Shown in pieces: positions 1 through 7,601 of a stretch of 22,597 nucleotides of DNA (its first letter is position 1; each line of letters starts with the position of its first letter). The DNA is from Bacillota bacterium. Lineage in GTDB: Bacteria > Bacillota > Clostridia > Acetivibrionales > DSM-1351. Location: contig JAEWAX010000087.1 of NCBI GenBank assembly GCA_023391425.1, forward strand, positions 1 to 22,597, written 5' to 3'. The notes below the pieces were generated by a model that did not search any database, had not been told where the DNA came from, and worked only from the letters and a program-made list of their open reading frames with translations. The position numbers and the translations under genes are program-made.

Positions 1-264
1 CCTGCAGTAAAGCCAGTAGCACTTAGAATGGTGTACGAGGCAGCTCATACTGTTAAAATACCTGTTATAGGAATGGGAGGAATTTCATGTAGTGAGGATG
101 CTATTGAGTTCCTGCTAGCAGGTGCAACAGCCGTAATGGTTGGTACTGCAAATTTTGTTGACCCAACAACTCCAATTCAGATATTAAGTGGAATTGAAGA
201 TTATTTGAAAAGGTATAATTATAATAATATATATAATGTGATTGGAAAATTAGAGATGAATTGA
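1..264 (+). CDS. pyrD: Dihydroorotate dehydrogenase, catalytic subunit (3' fragment)
   Basis: This is the C-terminal end (87 codons) of a class 1B dihydroorotate dehydrogenase, which oxidises dihydroorotate to orotate in pyrimidine synthesis. The reading frame is open from the first base, so the gene starts upstream of the window. The fragment begins PAVKPVALRMVYEAA and contains IPVIGMGGI, then EFLLAGATAVMVGTANF; these are the conserved FMN-phosphate-binding glycine-rich end of the TIM barrel in this family. The Clostridia usually have the NAD-dependent PyrD/PyrK form, but pyrK is not in view. An orotate-phosphoribosyltransferase-like gene lies about 1.2 kb downstream, which fits a pyrimidine locus interrupted by other elements. 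The family call is very secure; subtype 1B is inferred from the sequence style. Confidence 0.93.
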   Translation, partial: PAVKPVALRMVYEAAHTVKIPVIGMGGISCSEDAIEFLLAGATAVMVGTANFVDPTTPIQILSGIEDYLKRYNYNNIYNVIGKLEMN

Positions 265-398
265 TATAATTAAAACAAGCATTTATTTATCCGAGGTCTA
301 CCACCGCTAATACTCTCACTTATCAAGTAGGAAATAAGAGGCGCTATGACTCTGGATTGCGATTCCTAGAACTTTGTTTATGATTATTGGAGGATTAC

Positions 399-1094
399 AT
401 GAAAACTAGGCTGATATTTGTACGCCATGCAGAAGCCGAAGGAAATTTGAATAGACGATTTCATGGATGGTACGATAGCAAGATTACTGAAAAGGGACAC
501 AAGCAGGCAAAGAAGGTAGCCGAGAGATTGACTGATATACCTATTGATATACTATATTCAAGTAGCTTGACTCGTACATTACAAACTGCTCAATATATAG
601 CTGATGCAAAACAGCTTCCGATAATTAGAACAGACAAAATGAAAGAAATTAACGGGGGAGACTGGGAGAATAAACCCTTTGATGATCTTCCAAAACTATA
701 TCCGAAAGAAAACTACACTTGGGAGAATGAACCGCATCTTCATCAAATGCCAAATGGAGAGAATACGGCTGAGTTCTATGAAAGGCTTATGAAAGAAGTT
801 AAAAGTATTATAGCTCAAAATATGGGTAAAAACATTTGCATTGTTACACATGGTGGAGCTATTCGTACAATGCTTTGCAGATTTTATGGCGAACCTCTTG
901 AAAATATGAAAAATATAGGCTGGCATGAAAATACATCTGTTACAGTTGTTGATTATAATAATGAAAAAGATGAGTTTGAGGTTATTCTCGAGGGCGGTTC
1001 CGAGCATCTTGGGTTTGAATTGAGTACAATACAGAACCAAGAATGGTGGCAAAACTTTATGGAAGAGCAAAGGAAACGAAATAAATTAAAATGA
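399..1094 (+). CDS. Histidine phosphatase family protein (phosphoglycerate-mutase-like)
   Basis: A 231-aa cytoplasmic enzyme of the histidine phosphatase superfamily. These proteins form a phosphohistidine intermediate and remove phosphate from small molecules. Visible residues are the N-terminal LIFVRHAEAEGN motif (R9, nucleophile H10), R59 in SSSLTRTLQTA, E83 in MKEINGGDWE and the second histidine H151 in VTHGGAIR. The motif is RHA where RHG is usual. I chose the ATG at 399 because GGAGG at 389-393 lies 5 nt upstream; an in-frame TTG at 387 is inside that ribosome binding site and would add four residues. The substrate cannot be read from the sequence; relatives include GpmB-like, alpha-ribazole and broad-specificity phosphatases. 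It sits between pyrD and an OPRT-like gene, but no pathway link is proven. Confidence 0.9.
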   Translation: MKTRLIFVRHAEAEGNLNRRFHGWYDSKITEKGHKQAKKVAERLTDIPIDILYSSSLTRTLQTAQYIADAKQLPIIRTDKMKEINGGDWENKPFDDLPKLYPKENYTWENEPHLHQMPNGENTAEFYERLMKEVKSIIAQNMGKNICIVTHGGAIRTMLCRFYGEPLENMKNIGWHENTSVTVVDYNNEKDEFEVILEGGSEHLGFELSTIQNQEWWQNFMEEQRKRNKLK

Positions 1095-1105
1095 ATTATT
1101 CAACG

Positions 1106-1380
1106 TTTGCAGTTAGTATTTACTCTTCTTAGCAGGGTGGTATATGTATCAAATGGGATGCGCATCGAAATTATTTGTTGAATTTGTTAGCGATAGAACA
1201 GAAGTTTTTGCCGTCAAAATGGTAGGATGCCATTTTGAGCGTCAATCCGAGACACGATGTCGAGTTTGCGCGACGGCAAAAATTCTGTGATGAGCTATTA
1301 CAAATTATCAAATAATTTTGCTAAGCATTCTCGGTGGATACATATACCAGTCCTGCTATGGCTTATAATTATACTGCAAA
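1106..1380. repeat. Long imperfect palindromic element (MITE-like or structured RNA)
   Basis: The gap between the phosphatase and the OPRT-like gene is almost entirely one imperfect inverted repeat. Outer arms are TTTGCAG (1106-1112) and CTGCAAA (1374-1380). Further in, AGCAGG (1131-1136) faces CCTGCT (1352-1357) and GGTATATGTATC (1139-1150) faces GATACATATACC (1337-1348). The innermost arm, TTTTTGCCGTC (1205-1215) against GACGGCAAAAA (1272-1282), is perfect over 11 bp. The centre carries two small hairpins: AAAATGG/CCATTTT (1216-1236) and GACA-CGA-TGTC (1251-1261). No ORF of useful length lies in it. It could be a miniature inverted-repeat transposable element or a large structured RNA. No clear target-site duplication was seen. 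Confidence 0.8.
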
Positions 1381-1436
1381 AATAGAATGAATTTTAATAA
1401 TAATGAGTAAGCGAGAGATATTTTAGGAGGATGGAA

Positions 1437-2291
1437 ATGGATAAGAATCAACTAATAACTTGGCTTTTTAAAACAAATGCAGTTAGGGTGTGCCCTGAAA
1501 ACAAGCCATTTTGGTATACATCATCAAAAATTGGACCTTACTATATAAATACACATTTTCTCTATGGTAGTGAAGACAAAGCAAATAACTTACTGAAAGT
1601 AATAGATGTTTGTAAAGAAAACAAAATGGAGTGCTCTGAGATAATTTTGGAGCTTGCATATAAAAACTATGAAACAGATGAAATCTACAGAGGTCTGATT
1701 ACATCAATGTGTGAATATATAAAAACTAATTTTGACTTGAAAAAGATTGATTATATTTCAGGTGGAGAGAGAAGAGATTGGTTCTTTTCACTGATAATTG
1801 CAAATTTACTTAAAATACCTCACATTACAATATTTAAAGATTTATCAGCTGTTCTCTATAATAATGGTGTTTCTACCGAGATAAAGGATATAAAAAACTC
1901 AAATGTTCTTCATATCGCTGATATTATTACAGAAGCATCAAGCTATGTAAGGGCATGGATACCTGCTATACAGGCTCTTAATGGAAATCTGAAATACAGT
2001 CTTGTTGTAGTAGACAGACTTCAAGGTGGTGCTGAAAAGCTAAATAGTGCAGGAGTTGAATCCCATGCTCTAATGAATGTAGATAAAACTTTATTTGATG
2101 GTGCACTGGAGGAAGGTCATATAACCCAATTACAACACCAGATGCTTATGAGTTTTTTAGAAAATCCAACAGAAACTATGAGGACTTTCTTAAAGAAACA
2201 TCCAGAGTTTCTAGAAAACTCATTACAATCAGATGTTAAAACTGCGGAACGTGCTAGAATATGTATAGAGCAGAATATTTACCAACTATAA
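1437..2291 (+). CDS. Orotate phosphoribosyltransferase-like protein (divergent PRTase)
   Basis: A 284-aa protein with a type I phosphoribosyltransferase core. The PRPP-binding segment reads NVLHIADIITEASS (about residues 156-169), matching the hydrophobic-x-D-x-(I/V)-(I/V)-T-x-x-S pattern of OPRTs, although the first acidic position of the usual DD pair is alanine. The N-terminal part has FWYTSSKIGPYYINTHFLYG, like the substrate-side region of OPRT, and ISGGERRDWFFSL in the middle. The C-terminal 80 residues are an extra, mostly helical extension absent from classical PyrE (about 210 aa). I prefer the ATG at 1437 because AGGAGG at 1425-1430 is 6 nt upstream; the ATG at 1431 would touch it. 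Close to pyrD, so a role in orotate-to-OMP conversion is likely but not certain. Confidence 0.75.
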   Translation: MDKNQLITWLFKTNAVRVCPENKPFWYTSSKIGPYYINTHFLYGSEDKANNLLKVIDVCKENKMECSEIILELAYKNYETDEIYRGLITSMCEYIKTNFDLKKIDYISGGERRDWFFSLIIANLLKIPHITIFKDLSAVLYNNGVSTEIKDIKNSNVLHIADIITEASSYVRAWIPAIQALNGNLKYSLVVVDRLQGGAEKLNSAGVESHALMNVDKTLFDGALEEGHITQLQHQMLMSFLENPTETMRTFLKKHPEFLENSLQSDVKTAERARICIEQNIYQL

Positions 2292-2336
2292 ATCCAAATT
2301 AACCACTGTAATGGATTGAATAAGAGTTAATTTAGA

Positions 2337-2376
2337 TAAGGCCTTATTTCTATAGAGGTTGGGCCTTAAGTTTATC
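2337..2376 (+). terminator. Possible terminator after the OPRT-like gene
   Basis: TAAGGCC (2337-2343) pairs with GGCCTTA (2362-2368) around an 18-nt loop, followed by a T-rich but interrupted tract. It lies 46 nt after the stop codon. The 7-bp stem is strong enough, but the tract is imperfect. Confidence 0.45.
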
Positions 2377-2421
2377 TTTATTATAGAAACAGTTAAAATT
2401 AGGCTTTCATTAAATACAGGC

Positions 2422-2473
2422 TAAGACATTTTTGTATGCTAAATGTACATATCAAGAGTGTCTTATTTTTTTA
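2422..2473 (+). terminator. Possible second terminator after the OPRT-like gene
   Basis: TAAGACA (2422-2428) pairs with TGTCTTA (2459-2465), and a run of seven T starts immediately inside the end of the stem. The 30-nt loop contains a smaller TGTA/TACA pairing. The T-run suits a Rho-independent terminator, while the long loop weakens the call. The rest of the 2292-2644 gap holds only the promoter and leader hairpin listed next. Confidence 0.5.
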
Positions 2474-2550
2474 TTTGATTATTAGGTTCCTTTAACCCGT
2501 TGATTATAGATTATGGTGATAAAACAAGAGCTTCAGAATAAAAATAGTAG

Positions 2551-2624
2551 TTGTTAAAACAAGCAATATAAGCATATAATATTTTTAGATTCTTGGCTGC
2601 AAAGGCTTAGTAGTTTAGCCTTTG
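2551..2624 (+). promoter_or_regulatory. Promoter and leader hairpin of the DUF1287 gene
   Basis: TTGTTA (2551-2556) and TATAAT (2575-2580), 18 bp apart, form a plausible sigma-A promoter. Downstream, CAAAGGCT (2600-2607) pairs perfectly with AGCCTTTG (2617-2624) around a 9-nt loop. This leader hairpin ends 9 nt before the ribosome binding site GGAGTGA (2634-2640) and is not followed by a T-run, so it is not a terminator. It could affect mRNA stability or translation. Confidence 0.55.
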
Positions 2625-2644
2625 TTAGTGGTTGGAGTGATTAA

Positions 2645-3343
2645 TTGAAGAGGTTTGTAATTATAACATCAATTCTATTAACCTTAGGAATAGTAGCGTT
2701 ACTATGCTATAATCATTTTGTTTATCAAGATGCTTTTTTCTTTATTAAGGGTAAAGTTACTGTTGATAAGGTAATATGTGAGGGCGATCTGGATAATGAC
2801 GGTATTTCTGATATGGATGATATTGTTCAGGGAGCCAGATTGGAGATAGCTAACCATACTAAATATCAAAGTAATTACTATGAAGGTGGATATCCTCCAG
2901 AAAATGAAGGCGTATGCACTGATGTTATATGGAGAGCACTTAAGAATGCGGGTTATGATTTGAAATCAAATATGCAAAGAGACATTGCAGAACATACAAA
3001 AGATTATTCATGGGGTGTAGTTATTCCAGATCCCAACATTGATTTCAGACGTGTAAAAAACCAATACGTTTTTTTTGAAAAGTACGCTACTAGCCTGACC
3101 TCTGAGGTTAAGCCTTATAACAAGAAGAATTTGTACGAGTGGCAGGCTGGTGATTTTGTAGTATTGGGTAAGACTGAGCATGTTGCTATTATTTCAGATA
3201 AACGAAGAAAAGATGGAGTTCCATATATTTTGCATAATGCTAGTACTTATGCGAAGGAAGAAGATATGTTATTAAGATGGAGTAAAAATGGACGCATCAT
3301 TGGACATTACCGTTTTCCAATTCCCAAGAATTTGATAGAGTGA
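2645..3343 (+). CDS. DUF1287 family protein with EF-hand-like loop, membrane-anchored or secreted
   Basis: A 232-aa protein with one N-terminal hydrophobic segment (about residues 4-22) acting as signal peptide or anchor, then a DUF1287 domain. Family hallmarks include YYEGGYPPENEGVCTDVIWR, NIDFRRVKNQ, the EWQAGDFVV segment and EHVAIISD, with a final GHYRFP. C91, H179 and H197 are the likely NlpC/P60-type catalytic residues, suggesting a cell-wall amidase or peptidase, although family activity is poorly established. Residues 48-59 (DLDNDGISDMDD) have acidic residues at EF-hand positions 1, 3, 5, 9 and 12 with G at 6, a likely calcium site. The start is TTG at 2645, supported by GGAGTGA at 2634-2640; no ATG is near. 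The gene stands alone between its own promoter and ybaK. Confidence 0.85.
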   Translation: MKRFVIITSILLTLGIVALLCYNHFVYQDAFFFIKGKVTVDKVICEGDLDNDGISDMDDIVQGARLEIANHTKYQSNYYEGGYPPENEGVCTDVIWRALKNAGYDLKSNMQRDIAEHTKDYSWGVVIPDPNIDFRRVKNQYVFFEKYATSLTSEVKPYNKKNLYEWQAGDFVVLGKTEHVAIISDKRRKDGVPYILHNASTYAKEEDMLLRWSKNGRIIGHYRFPIPKNLIE

Positions 3344-3360
3344 TATACTATATAATACAA

Positions 3361-3387
3361 ATAAAACCAATTTAGTATGAGTTTTAT
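3361..3387 (+). terminator. Weak hairpin between the DUF1287 gene and ybaK
   Basis: ATAAAAC (3361-3367) pairs with GTTTTAT (3381-3387), with a 13-nt loop and a short T-rich stretch after it. The stem is almost all A-T, so this is at best a weak terminator; partial read-through into ybaK is possible. Confidence 0.3.
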
Positions 3388-3426
3388 CTTTAGTTATTTA
3401 TATAAATACGAAAGAAGGACTGTTTA

Positions 3427-3906
3427 ATGGCAACTTTTAAAACAAATGTTATGAGAATTTTAGATAGCGCCCATATTGAATATAATACATATTCTTATGA
3501 TAATAAAGACGGAGCAATTGATGGCGTATCTGTGGCAAATAAAATTGGACAACCAGGTGAGAGAGTCTATAAAACTCTTGTTACAAGGGGAGCTAGCAAA
3601 AACTTTTTTGTTTTTGTAATACCTGTAAGTAAGGAGCTTAATCTAAAAGCTGCTGCGAGGGCGGTTGGTGAAAAGTCTATTGAGATGATCAGAATGGATG
3701 AAATAAATAAAGTAACTGGCTATATTAGAGGTGGCTGCTCACCAATTGGTATGAAAAAGGACTACAAGACTGTAATAGACAGCTCTTGTGAGAATATTGA
3801 GACAATCATATTCAGTGCTGGAAAGATAGGCTACCAAGTAGAACTTACACCTAGCCACTTAATTGAATATATAAAAGCTGGCGTATTCGACATTGCTGAG
3901 GGCTAA
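3427..3906 (+). CDS. ybaK: Cys-tRNA(Pro)/Cys-tRNA(Cys) deacylase, YbaK/EbsC family
   Basis: A 159-aa cytoplasmic protein of the YbaK family, which hydrolyses cysteinyl-tRNA(Pro) formed by mischarging of prolyl-tRNA synthetase. The length matches the family. Typical features are TNVMRILDSAHIEYNTYSY at the N terminus, GERVYKTLVT with the active-site-region lysine, FVFVIPVSKELNLKAAARA, and YIRGGCSPIGMKK, the family's (G)GCSP-G signature near the substrate pocket. The ATG at 3427 has GAAGGA at 3414-3419. Its stop is 28 nt before the response regulator start with no terminator between, so the two may be co-transcribed, probably by chance rather than by function. Confidence 0.93.
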   Translation: MATFKTNVMRILDSAHIEYNTYSYDNKDGAIDGVSVANKIGQPGERVYKTLVTRGASKNFFVFVIPVSKELNLKAAARAVGEKSIEMIRMDEINKVTGYIRGGCSPIGMKKDYKTVIDSSCENIETIIFSAGKIGYQVELTPSHLIEYIKAGVFDIAEG

Positions 3907-3934
3907 ACAACATGAGAATAGTACGAGGTGAAAG

Positions 3935-4627
3935 ATGGAAACTGCAAAAATATTAGTAGTCGAAGATGATGAAGATATAAATTATATTCTTAGCTGTTAC
4001 CTTGAACGGGAAGATTATCAGGTGACTTGTGCTTATTCCGGAACAGAGGCAAAATTACAATTAACGATAAATACTTTTGATTTAATTCTATTAGATTTAA
4101 TGCTTCCGGGAATTACAGGAGAGGAGCTAATACAGGAGATAAGGCAGAAAGCTCCTACGCCAATAATAGTTATTTCAGCGAAGATTGCTTTGGAAGACAA
4201 GGTGAGCGCGTTAAAAAATGGAGCAGATGATTATATAACGAAGCCTTTCGAGAGAGAAGAAGTGCTTGCACGAGTTGGTGCAATACTTCGAAGAAGTCAG
4301 ACCTTTCAGTCAAGTAATCCACCAGAAAAAGATTACACATGCAAGCAATTGGTATTAAAGCCCTCATCAAGAATTGTTTTAGTAAAGGGAAACTTGATTT
4401 CACTTACTGCATATGAATTCGACATACTGTTGTTGCTAATACAACACCCTGACCGAGTCTTTACAAAAGAACAGTTATATCAGGAGATCTGGAACTCAGG
4501 CTACTATGGGGAGGATAATACCATCAATGTTCATATAAGCAATATACGAAAGAAGATTAAAGAATTTGATGATGGAACATACATAAAAACAGTATGGGGA
4601 ATTGGCTTTAAAATTGAAAACATATAA
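3935..4627 (+). CDS. OmpR/PhoB-family response regulator
   Basis: A 230-aa two-component response regulator. The receiver domain (residues about 4-118) shows the acidic pocket E10/D11/D12, phospho-acceptor D54 in LILLDLMLP, S81 in VISAK and K103 in DDYITKPF. The winged-helix DNA-binding domain (about 130-228) has LTAYEFDILLLL, the recognition helix NTINVHISNIRKKI and the wing TVWGIGFKI. AGGTG at 3926-3930 precedes the ATG. The cognate kinase is most likely the one at 6530-7564, separated by an ATPase and a permease; such order is common in BceRS- or Lan-type peptide-sensing modules. The probable target is the promoter region at 4684-4752, directly downstream. Family is certain; signal and regulon are inferred. 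Confidence 0.95.
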   Translation: METAKILVVEDDEDINYILSCYLEREDYQVTCAYSGTEAKLQLTINTFDLILLDLMLPGITGEELIQEIRQKAPTPIIVISAKIALEDKVSALKNGADDYITKPFEREEVLARVGAILRRSQTFQSSNPPEKDYTCKQLVLKPSSRIVLVKGNLISLTAYEFDILLLLIQHPDRVFTKEQLYQEIWNSGYYGEDNTINVHISNIRKKIKEFDDGTYIKTVWGIGFKIENI

Positions 4628-4683
4628 TAGTCTTCTTGAGGCATTTCACTTCTTTACACTTTCTTTATACTTTATTAAGTACT

Positions 4684-4752
4684 TGTTAAATTAATATCTT
4701 TATTATTATTATATATAGTGCAAAGAAAAATTTGTATGGCATTTTTGCACTA
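4684..4752 (+). promoter_or_regulatory. Promoter and inverted repeat ahead of the BcrA-like ABC genes
   Basis: TTGTTA (4684-4689), 17 bp, TATTAT (4707-4712) resembles a sigma-A promoter. Just after it, TAGTGCAAA (4716-4724) and TTTGCACTA (4744-4752) form a perfect 9-bp inverted repeat with a 19-nt loop and no T-run. The repeat starts about where transcription should begin, so it could be an operator or a 5' leader hairpin. It would let the ABC-kinase genes be induced separately from the regulator gene upstream. Confidence 0.6.
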
Positions 4753-4795
4753 AGATAATCAATATTGATATCATCAGTATGAAAGGAGATATAAA

Positions 4796-5719
4796 GTGCA
4801 AGAGTCTATATTAACAACAAAAAATCTTACTAAAAAGTATAAAAATACTGTCGCAATAAGCAATATCGACCTAGAACTTAAACAAGGGGAAATTTATGGA
4901 CTTGTTGGTAAGAATGGTGCTGGTAAGACAACGATACTTAGGGTAATTACCGGTCAGACATATGCAACATCCGGGGGAATTTCCCTATTTGGTAATACTT
5001 CAAACGAGGCATTAAATATGGAAAGAAAGAGAATAGGAGCAATTATTGAAACGCCAAGCTTTTATTCCTATATGTCAGCAATACAAAATCTTGAGTACTA
5101 TCGAATTCAGAGGGGAATTCCCGGGAAGCATTGTGTGGAAGAGGCACTGCGTGAGGTAGGATTATCCGATGTAGGAAACAAGAAATATAAAAACTTCTCT
5201 CTTGGTATGAAACAACGTCTTGGACTAGCACTGGCACTTATGAACAAGCCGGAGCTTTTATTACTGGATGAGCCAATTAATGGACTTGACCCTTTTGGAA
5301 TTGTTGAAATTCGAAATCTTTTATTAAAGCTGAATCATGAAAAGAACATTACTATCCTCATTTCAAGTCACATTTTATCTGAGCTATCAAACCTAGTTAC
5401 GTATTATGGATTTATTAATAATGGCAGGATGATCAAACAATTGTCAAATGAAGAGCTAACGCGGGAATGTAATAAATACCTGGAACTAAAGGTAGGAAAT
5501 ATAGAAAAAATGACTGCTTTGTTGGAAACAGAATTAGGTTGTACTTCTTATAAGGTAACACCGGATAATTCTATCTATATCTATGAGTATTTGAATCAAC
5601 CGGCAAAAATCAGTGAACTGGCTGTTAGACATGGAATAAATCTAAATTCTATTAACGTGAAAGAAATGAATCTAGAGAATTATTTTATTCAATTAGTAGG
5701 AGGGCCAAGTAATGAGTAA
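4796..5719 (+). CDS. ABC transporter ATP-binding protein, BcrA/lantibiotic-immunity type
   Basis: A 307-aa ATPase subunit. It has Walker A GKNGAGKT (38-45), a signature of form SLGMKQ (135-140, where SGGMKQ is commoner), Walker B LLLLDEP (154-160) and H-loop histidine H192 in ISSHILSEL. The opening LTTKNLTKKYKNTVAISNI and the roughly 80-residue C-terminal tail resemble BcrA-like ATPases that work with ABC-2 permeases in bacitracin or lantibiotic resistance. The GTG at 4796 is preceded by AGGAGAT at 4784-4790; no nearby ATG fits. Its stop overlaps the permease start by 8 nt, showing translational coupling. ATPase identity is certain; the transported substrate is inferred only. Confidence 0.93.
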   Translation: MQESILTTKNLTKKYKNTVAISNIDLELKQGEIYGLVGKNGAGKTTILRVITGQTYATSGGISLFGNTSNEALNMERKRIGAIIETPSFYSYMSAIQNLEYYRIQRGIPGKHCVEEALREVGLSDVGNKKYKNFSLGMKQRLGLALALMNKPELLLLDEPINGLDPFGIVEIRNLLLKLNHEKNITILISSHILSELSNLVTYYGFINNGRMIKQLSNEELTRECNKYLELKVGNIEKMTALLETELGCTSYKVTPDNSIYIYEYLNQPAKISELAVRHGINLNSINVKEMNLENYFIQLVGGPSNE

Positions 5720-6491
5720 TTATTTGAAAAGTGAATTTTATCGGTTGATACATTATAAATGGACTTATTTATTTATAGCAATTTGCTCGTTATTATTACT
5801 TAGTTCCAATATCGTTTTAGCAGCGGTTAAAACCACTGATAGCCATTTCCCATATGCTACCACTAAGTTTTCTTTTTCAAATGCATATTCGAATTATGCA
5901 ATGGTGTTTATACTATGTATAATGGTAGCTATTATGATATTTGGTAATGAGCATGGTAATCACACCATGAAGAATTGTGTAACATATGGTATTCCAAGAG
6001 GTACTATATATTTAGGAAAGCTTATAGTACAAGTAATTTATGCCATAATAGCTTTTGTGATTATAATAGGGGTTCATATAATAAGTGCATATTGTCTTCT
6101 GGAGAATTCTGGACCAAAGGAATTTGAGTTATTAATACGCACTAGTTTAGCATGTCTTCCATTTTTAATATTTGGTTTGGCAACTACCAATGCTTTTGCT
6201 TTTATTCTTGAAAGTACCGGCAGTGCAGTAGCGGCCTCATGTGGAATAATGTTTGCCTTCCCATTGATATGTAATTTACTCGCAAAGAGATTTTTGGCAT
6301 TTGAAAAACTTAGTGAATTTCTACCTTTGAATATAATAAGTTCAATAGAATATGATCAAGCTGAGGGTGCTCTGAAGATGTATTGGGATACCACAGCAGG
6401 CTTTCGGAACTGCTGGGTATTTGGTATAATACAAACTGTATTGATTGCTGGAATCGGATATTTACTGTTCCGCAAGAAAGAAATAAAATAA
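5712..6491 (+). CDS. ABC-2 type permease, partner of the ATPase upstream
   Basis: A 259-aa membrane protein with about six hydrophobic segments: near residues 15-37, 62-82, 103-130, 143-165, 170-190 and 232-253. The pattern MSNYLKSEFYRLIHYKWTYLF, a cytoplasmic N terminus ending in a helix, is typical of BcrB/LanE-like ABC-2 permeases, as is the conserved GNEHGNHTMKNCVTYGIPR loop after the second membrane segment. The ATG at 5712 overlaps the ATPase end, with GGAGGG at 5699-5704. The last codons and stop belong to the first copy of a 35-bp tandem repeat (6458-6492). Likely exports or clears a peptide or lipid-directed antimicrobial, by analogy. Confidence 0.88.
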   Translation: MSNYLKSEFYRLIHYKWTYLFIAICSLLLLSSNIVLAAVKTTDSHFPYATTKFSFSNAYSNYAMVFILCIMVAIMIFGNEHGNHTMKNCVTYGIPRGTIYLGKLIVQVIYAIIAFVIIIGVHIISAYCLLENSGPKEFELLIRTSLACLPFLIFGLATTNAFAFILESTGSAVAASCGIMFAFPLICNLLAKRFLAFEKLSEFLPLNIISSIEYDQAEGALKMYWDTTAGFRNCWVFGIIQTVLIAGIGYLLFRKKEIK

Positions 6492-6527
6492 CATATTTAT
6501 TGTTCCGTAAGAAAGAAATAAAATAAC
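6458..6527 (+). repeat. 35-bp direct tandem duplication at the permease-kinase junction
   Basis: Copy 1 (6458-6492) encodes the last permease residues and its TAA. Copy 2 (6493-6527) follows with no gap and differs at two positions, both C to T. The second TAA (6524-6526) is in the frame of the kinase and closes that frame just upstream of its ATG at 6530. The duplication therefore created most of the present intergenic space. Confidence 0.92.
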
Positions 6528-6529
6528 AG

Positions 6530-7564
6530 ATGGATAAAGGGCGTGTCGCAAAACTAATTACAATATTCGAAAAGGCTTACTTTTTAAACATATCTTCGAT
6601 ATTGTATCCGATATTGTTTTTGACAGCCCCTGTTTATGCTAATATGGAGGGCAGGAGTATGATTTACATATGTATCGTTTTATTTATAATAAGTTTCATA
6701 CTTGCTGTATGCTATTTATCCCTTCGACGGGCATTAAGCTCTACAAGGAAGCAGATGGAAGAAATTGAAGAACATCCTGAAACAAATCGGCAAATAAAAG
6801 CTTTTACCACGAACCATGAGATGGAAAAGCTATTGTCCAAAATAAATTACGTTTATCAGGCAAGACAGCAGGAACGAATAGCTTACCAGAGAAAAGAGAC
6901 TCAAATTCGGCGCGAAATTGAAAATATTTCACATGACCTCAGAACACCGCTTACTTCGATTATAGGATATGTGGATTTAATTCAAGATGCAAAGACAAAG
7001 GAAACTGAACGGCAAGATTATTTGCGAGTAATTAAAAAGAGGGCTAAAGTACTTCAAAGCTTTATTCAAAATTTCTATGAATTATCCAGAATAGAAGGTG
7101 ATAACTATCCTCTTATTCTTGAGGTAATAAATGTGCAAAGTATTCTAAGCGAGGTTGCTGTTGCATATTATAATGAGTTTGCTAATAAGGAAATTCAAGT
7201 AGCAGTTGAATTAGAGGAAAAGTCGTGCTTCATTATTGCTGATAAGATACAGTTAAATAGGGTTTTTAATAATCTTATACAGAATGCTTTGAAATATTCA
7301 CAAAGTCAATTTGTAATAAAGCAATACATCCAGAATGGTAAATGTATCATTCGGTTCCAAAATGAAAAGAACCTAATGAAGGAGGACGAACTGAATCACA
7401 TTTTTGAGCGTTTCTATACGTGTGATTTATCACGAAATAATAATAAAAGTACTGGATTAGGTCTGACGATATCAAAAATATTAGTTGAAAAAATGAAGGG
7501 AAGTATAGAGGCAAGATTGGATGGAGATTTCTTTGTTATTGAATTGTGTTGGAAAGCGCAATAA
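6530..7564 (+). CDS. Sensor histidine kinase, short-loop (intramembrane-sensing-like) type
   Basis: A 344-aa membrane kinase. Two hydrophobic segments (about 17-37 and 44-65) have only a few residues between them, so there is no extracytoplasmic sensor domain; such kinases usually sense through the membrane or a partner transporter. Kinase motifs are the H box ENISHDLRTPLTSIIGYV (H135), N box NRVFNNLIQNALKYS, an F box near HIFERFY and G box STGLGLTISKILVE. The ATG at 6530 lacks a clear ribosome binding site. An in-frame ATG at 6659 has GGAGG at 6646-6650 and would delete the first membrane segment; which is used is open. It should pair with the regulator at 3935-4627 and depend on the ABC proteins between. 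Confidence 0.9.
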   Translation: MDKGRVAKLITIFEKAYFLNISSILYPILFLTAPVYANMEGRSMIYICIVLFIISFILAVCYLSLRRALSSTRKQMEEIEEHPETNRQIKAFTTNHEMEKLLSKINYVYQARQQERIAYQRKETQIRREIENISHDLRTPLTSIIGYVDLIQDAKTKETERQDYLRVIKKRAKVLQSFIQNFYELSRIEGDNYPLILEVINVQSILSEVAVAYYNEFANKEIQVAVELEEKSCFIIADKIQLNRVFNNLIQNALKYSQSQFVIKQYIQNGKCIIRFQNEKNLMKEDELNHIFERFYTCDLSRNNNKSTGLGLTISKILVEKMKGSIEARLDGDFFVIELCWKAQ

Positions 7565-7601
7565 ATAACTAGTTAAAGCATGTGTTTAAACGAGGTTTAC
7601 A

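Noticed and set aside
265..398. Possible RNA gene or riboswitch between pyrD and the phosphatase
   Set aside because: Only short, weak pairings (for example CTTAT/ATAAG) were found and no known motif; nothing supportable.
696..1070. Minus-strand ORF opposite the histidine phosphatase
   Set aside because: Shadow frame of a well-supported plus-strand gene, with no recognisable protein features.
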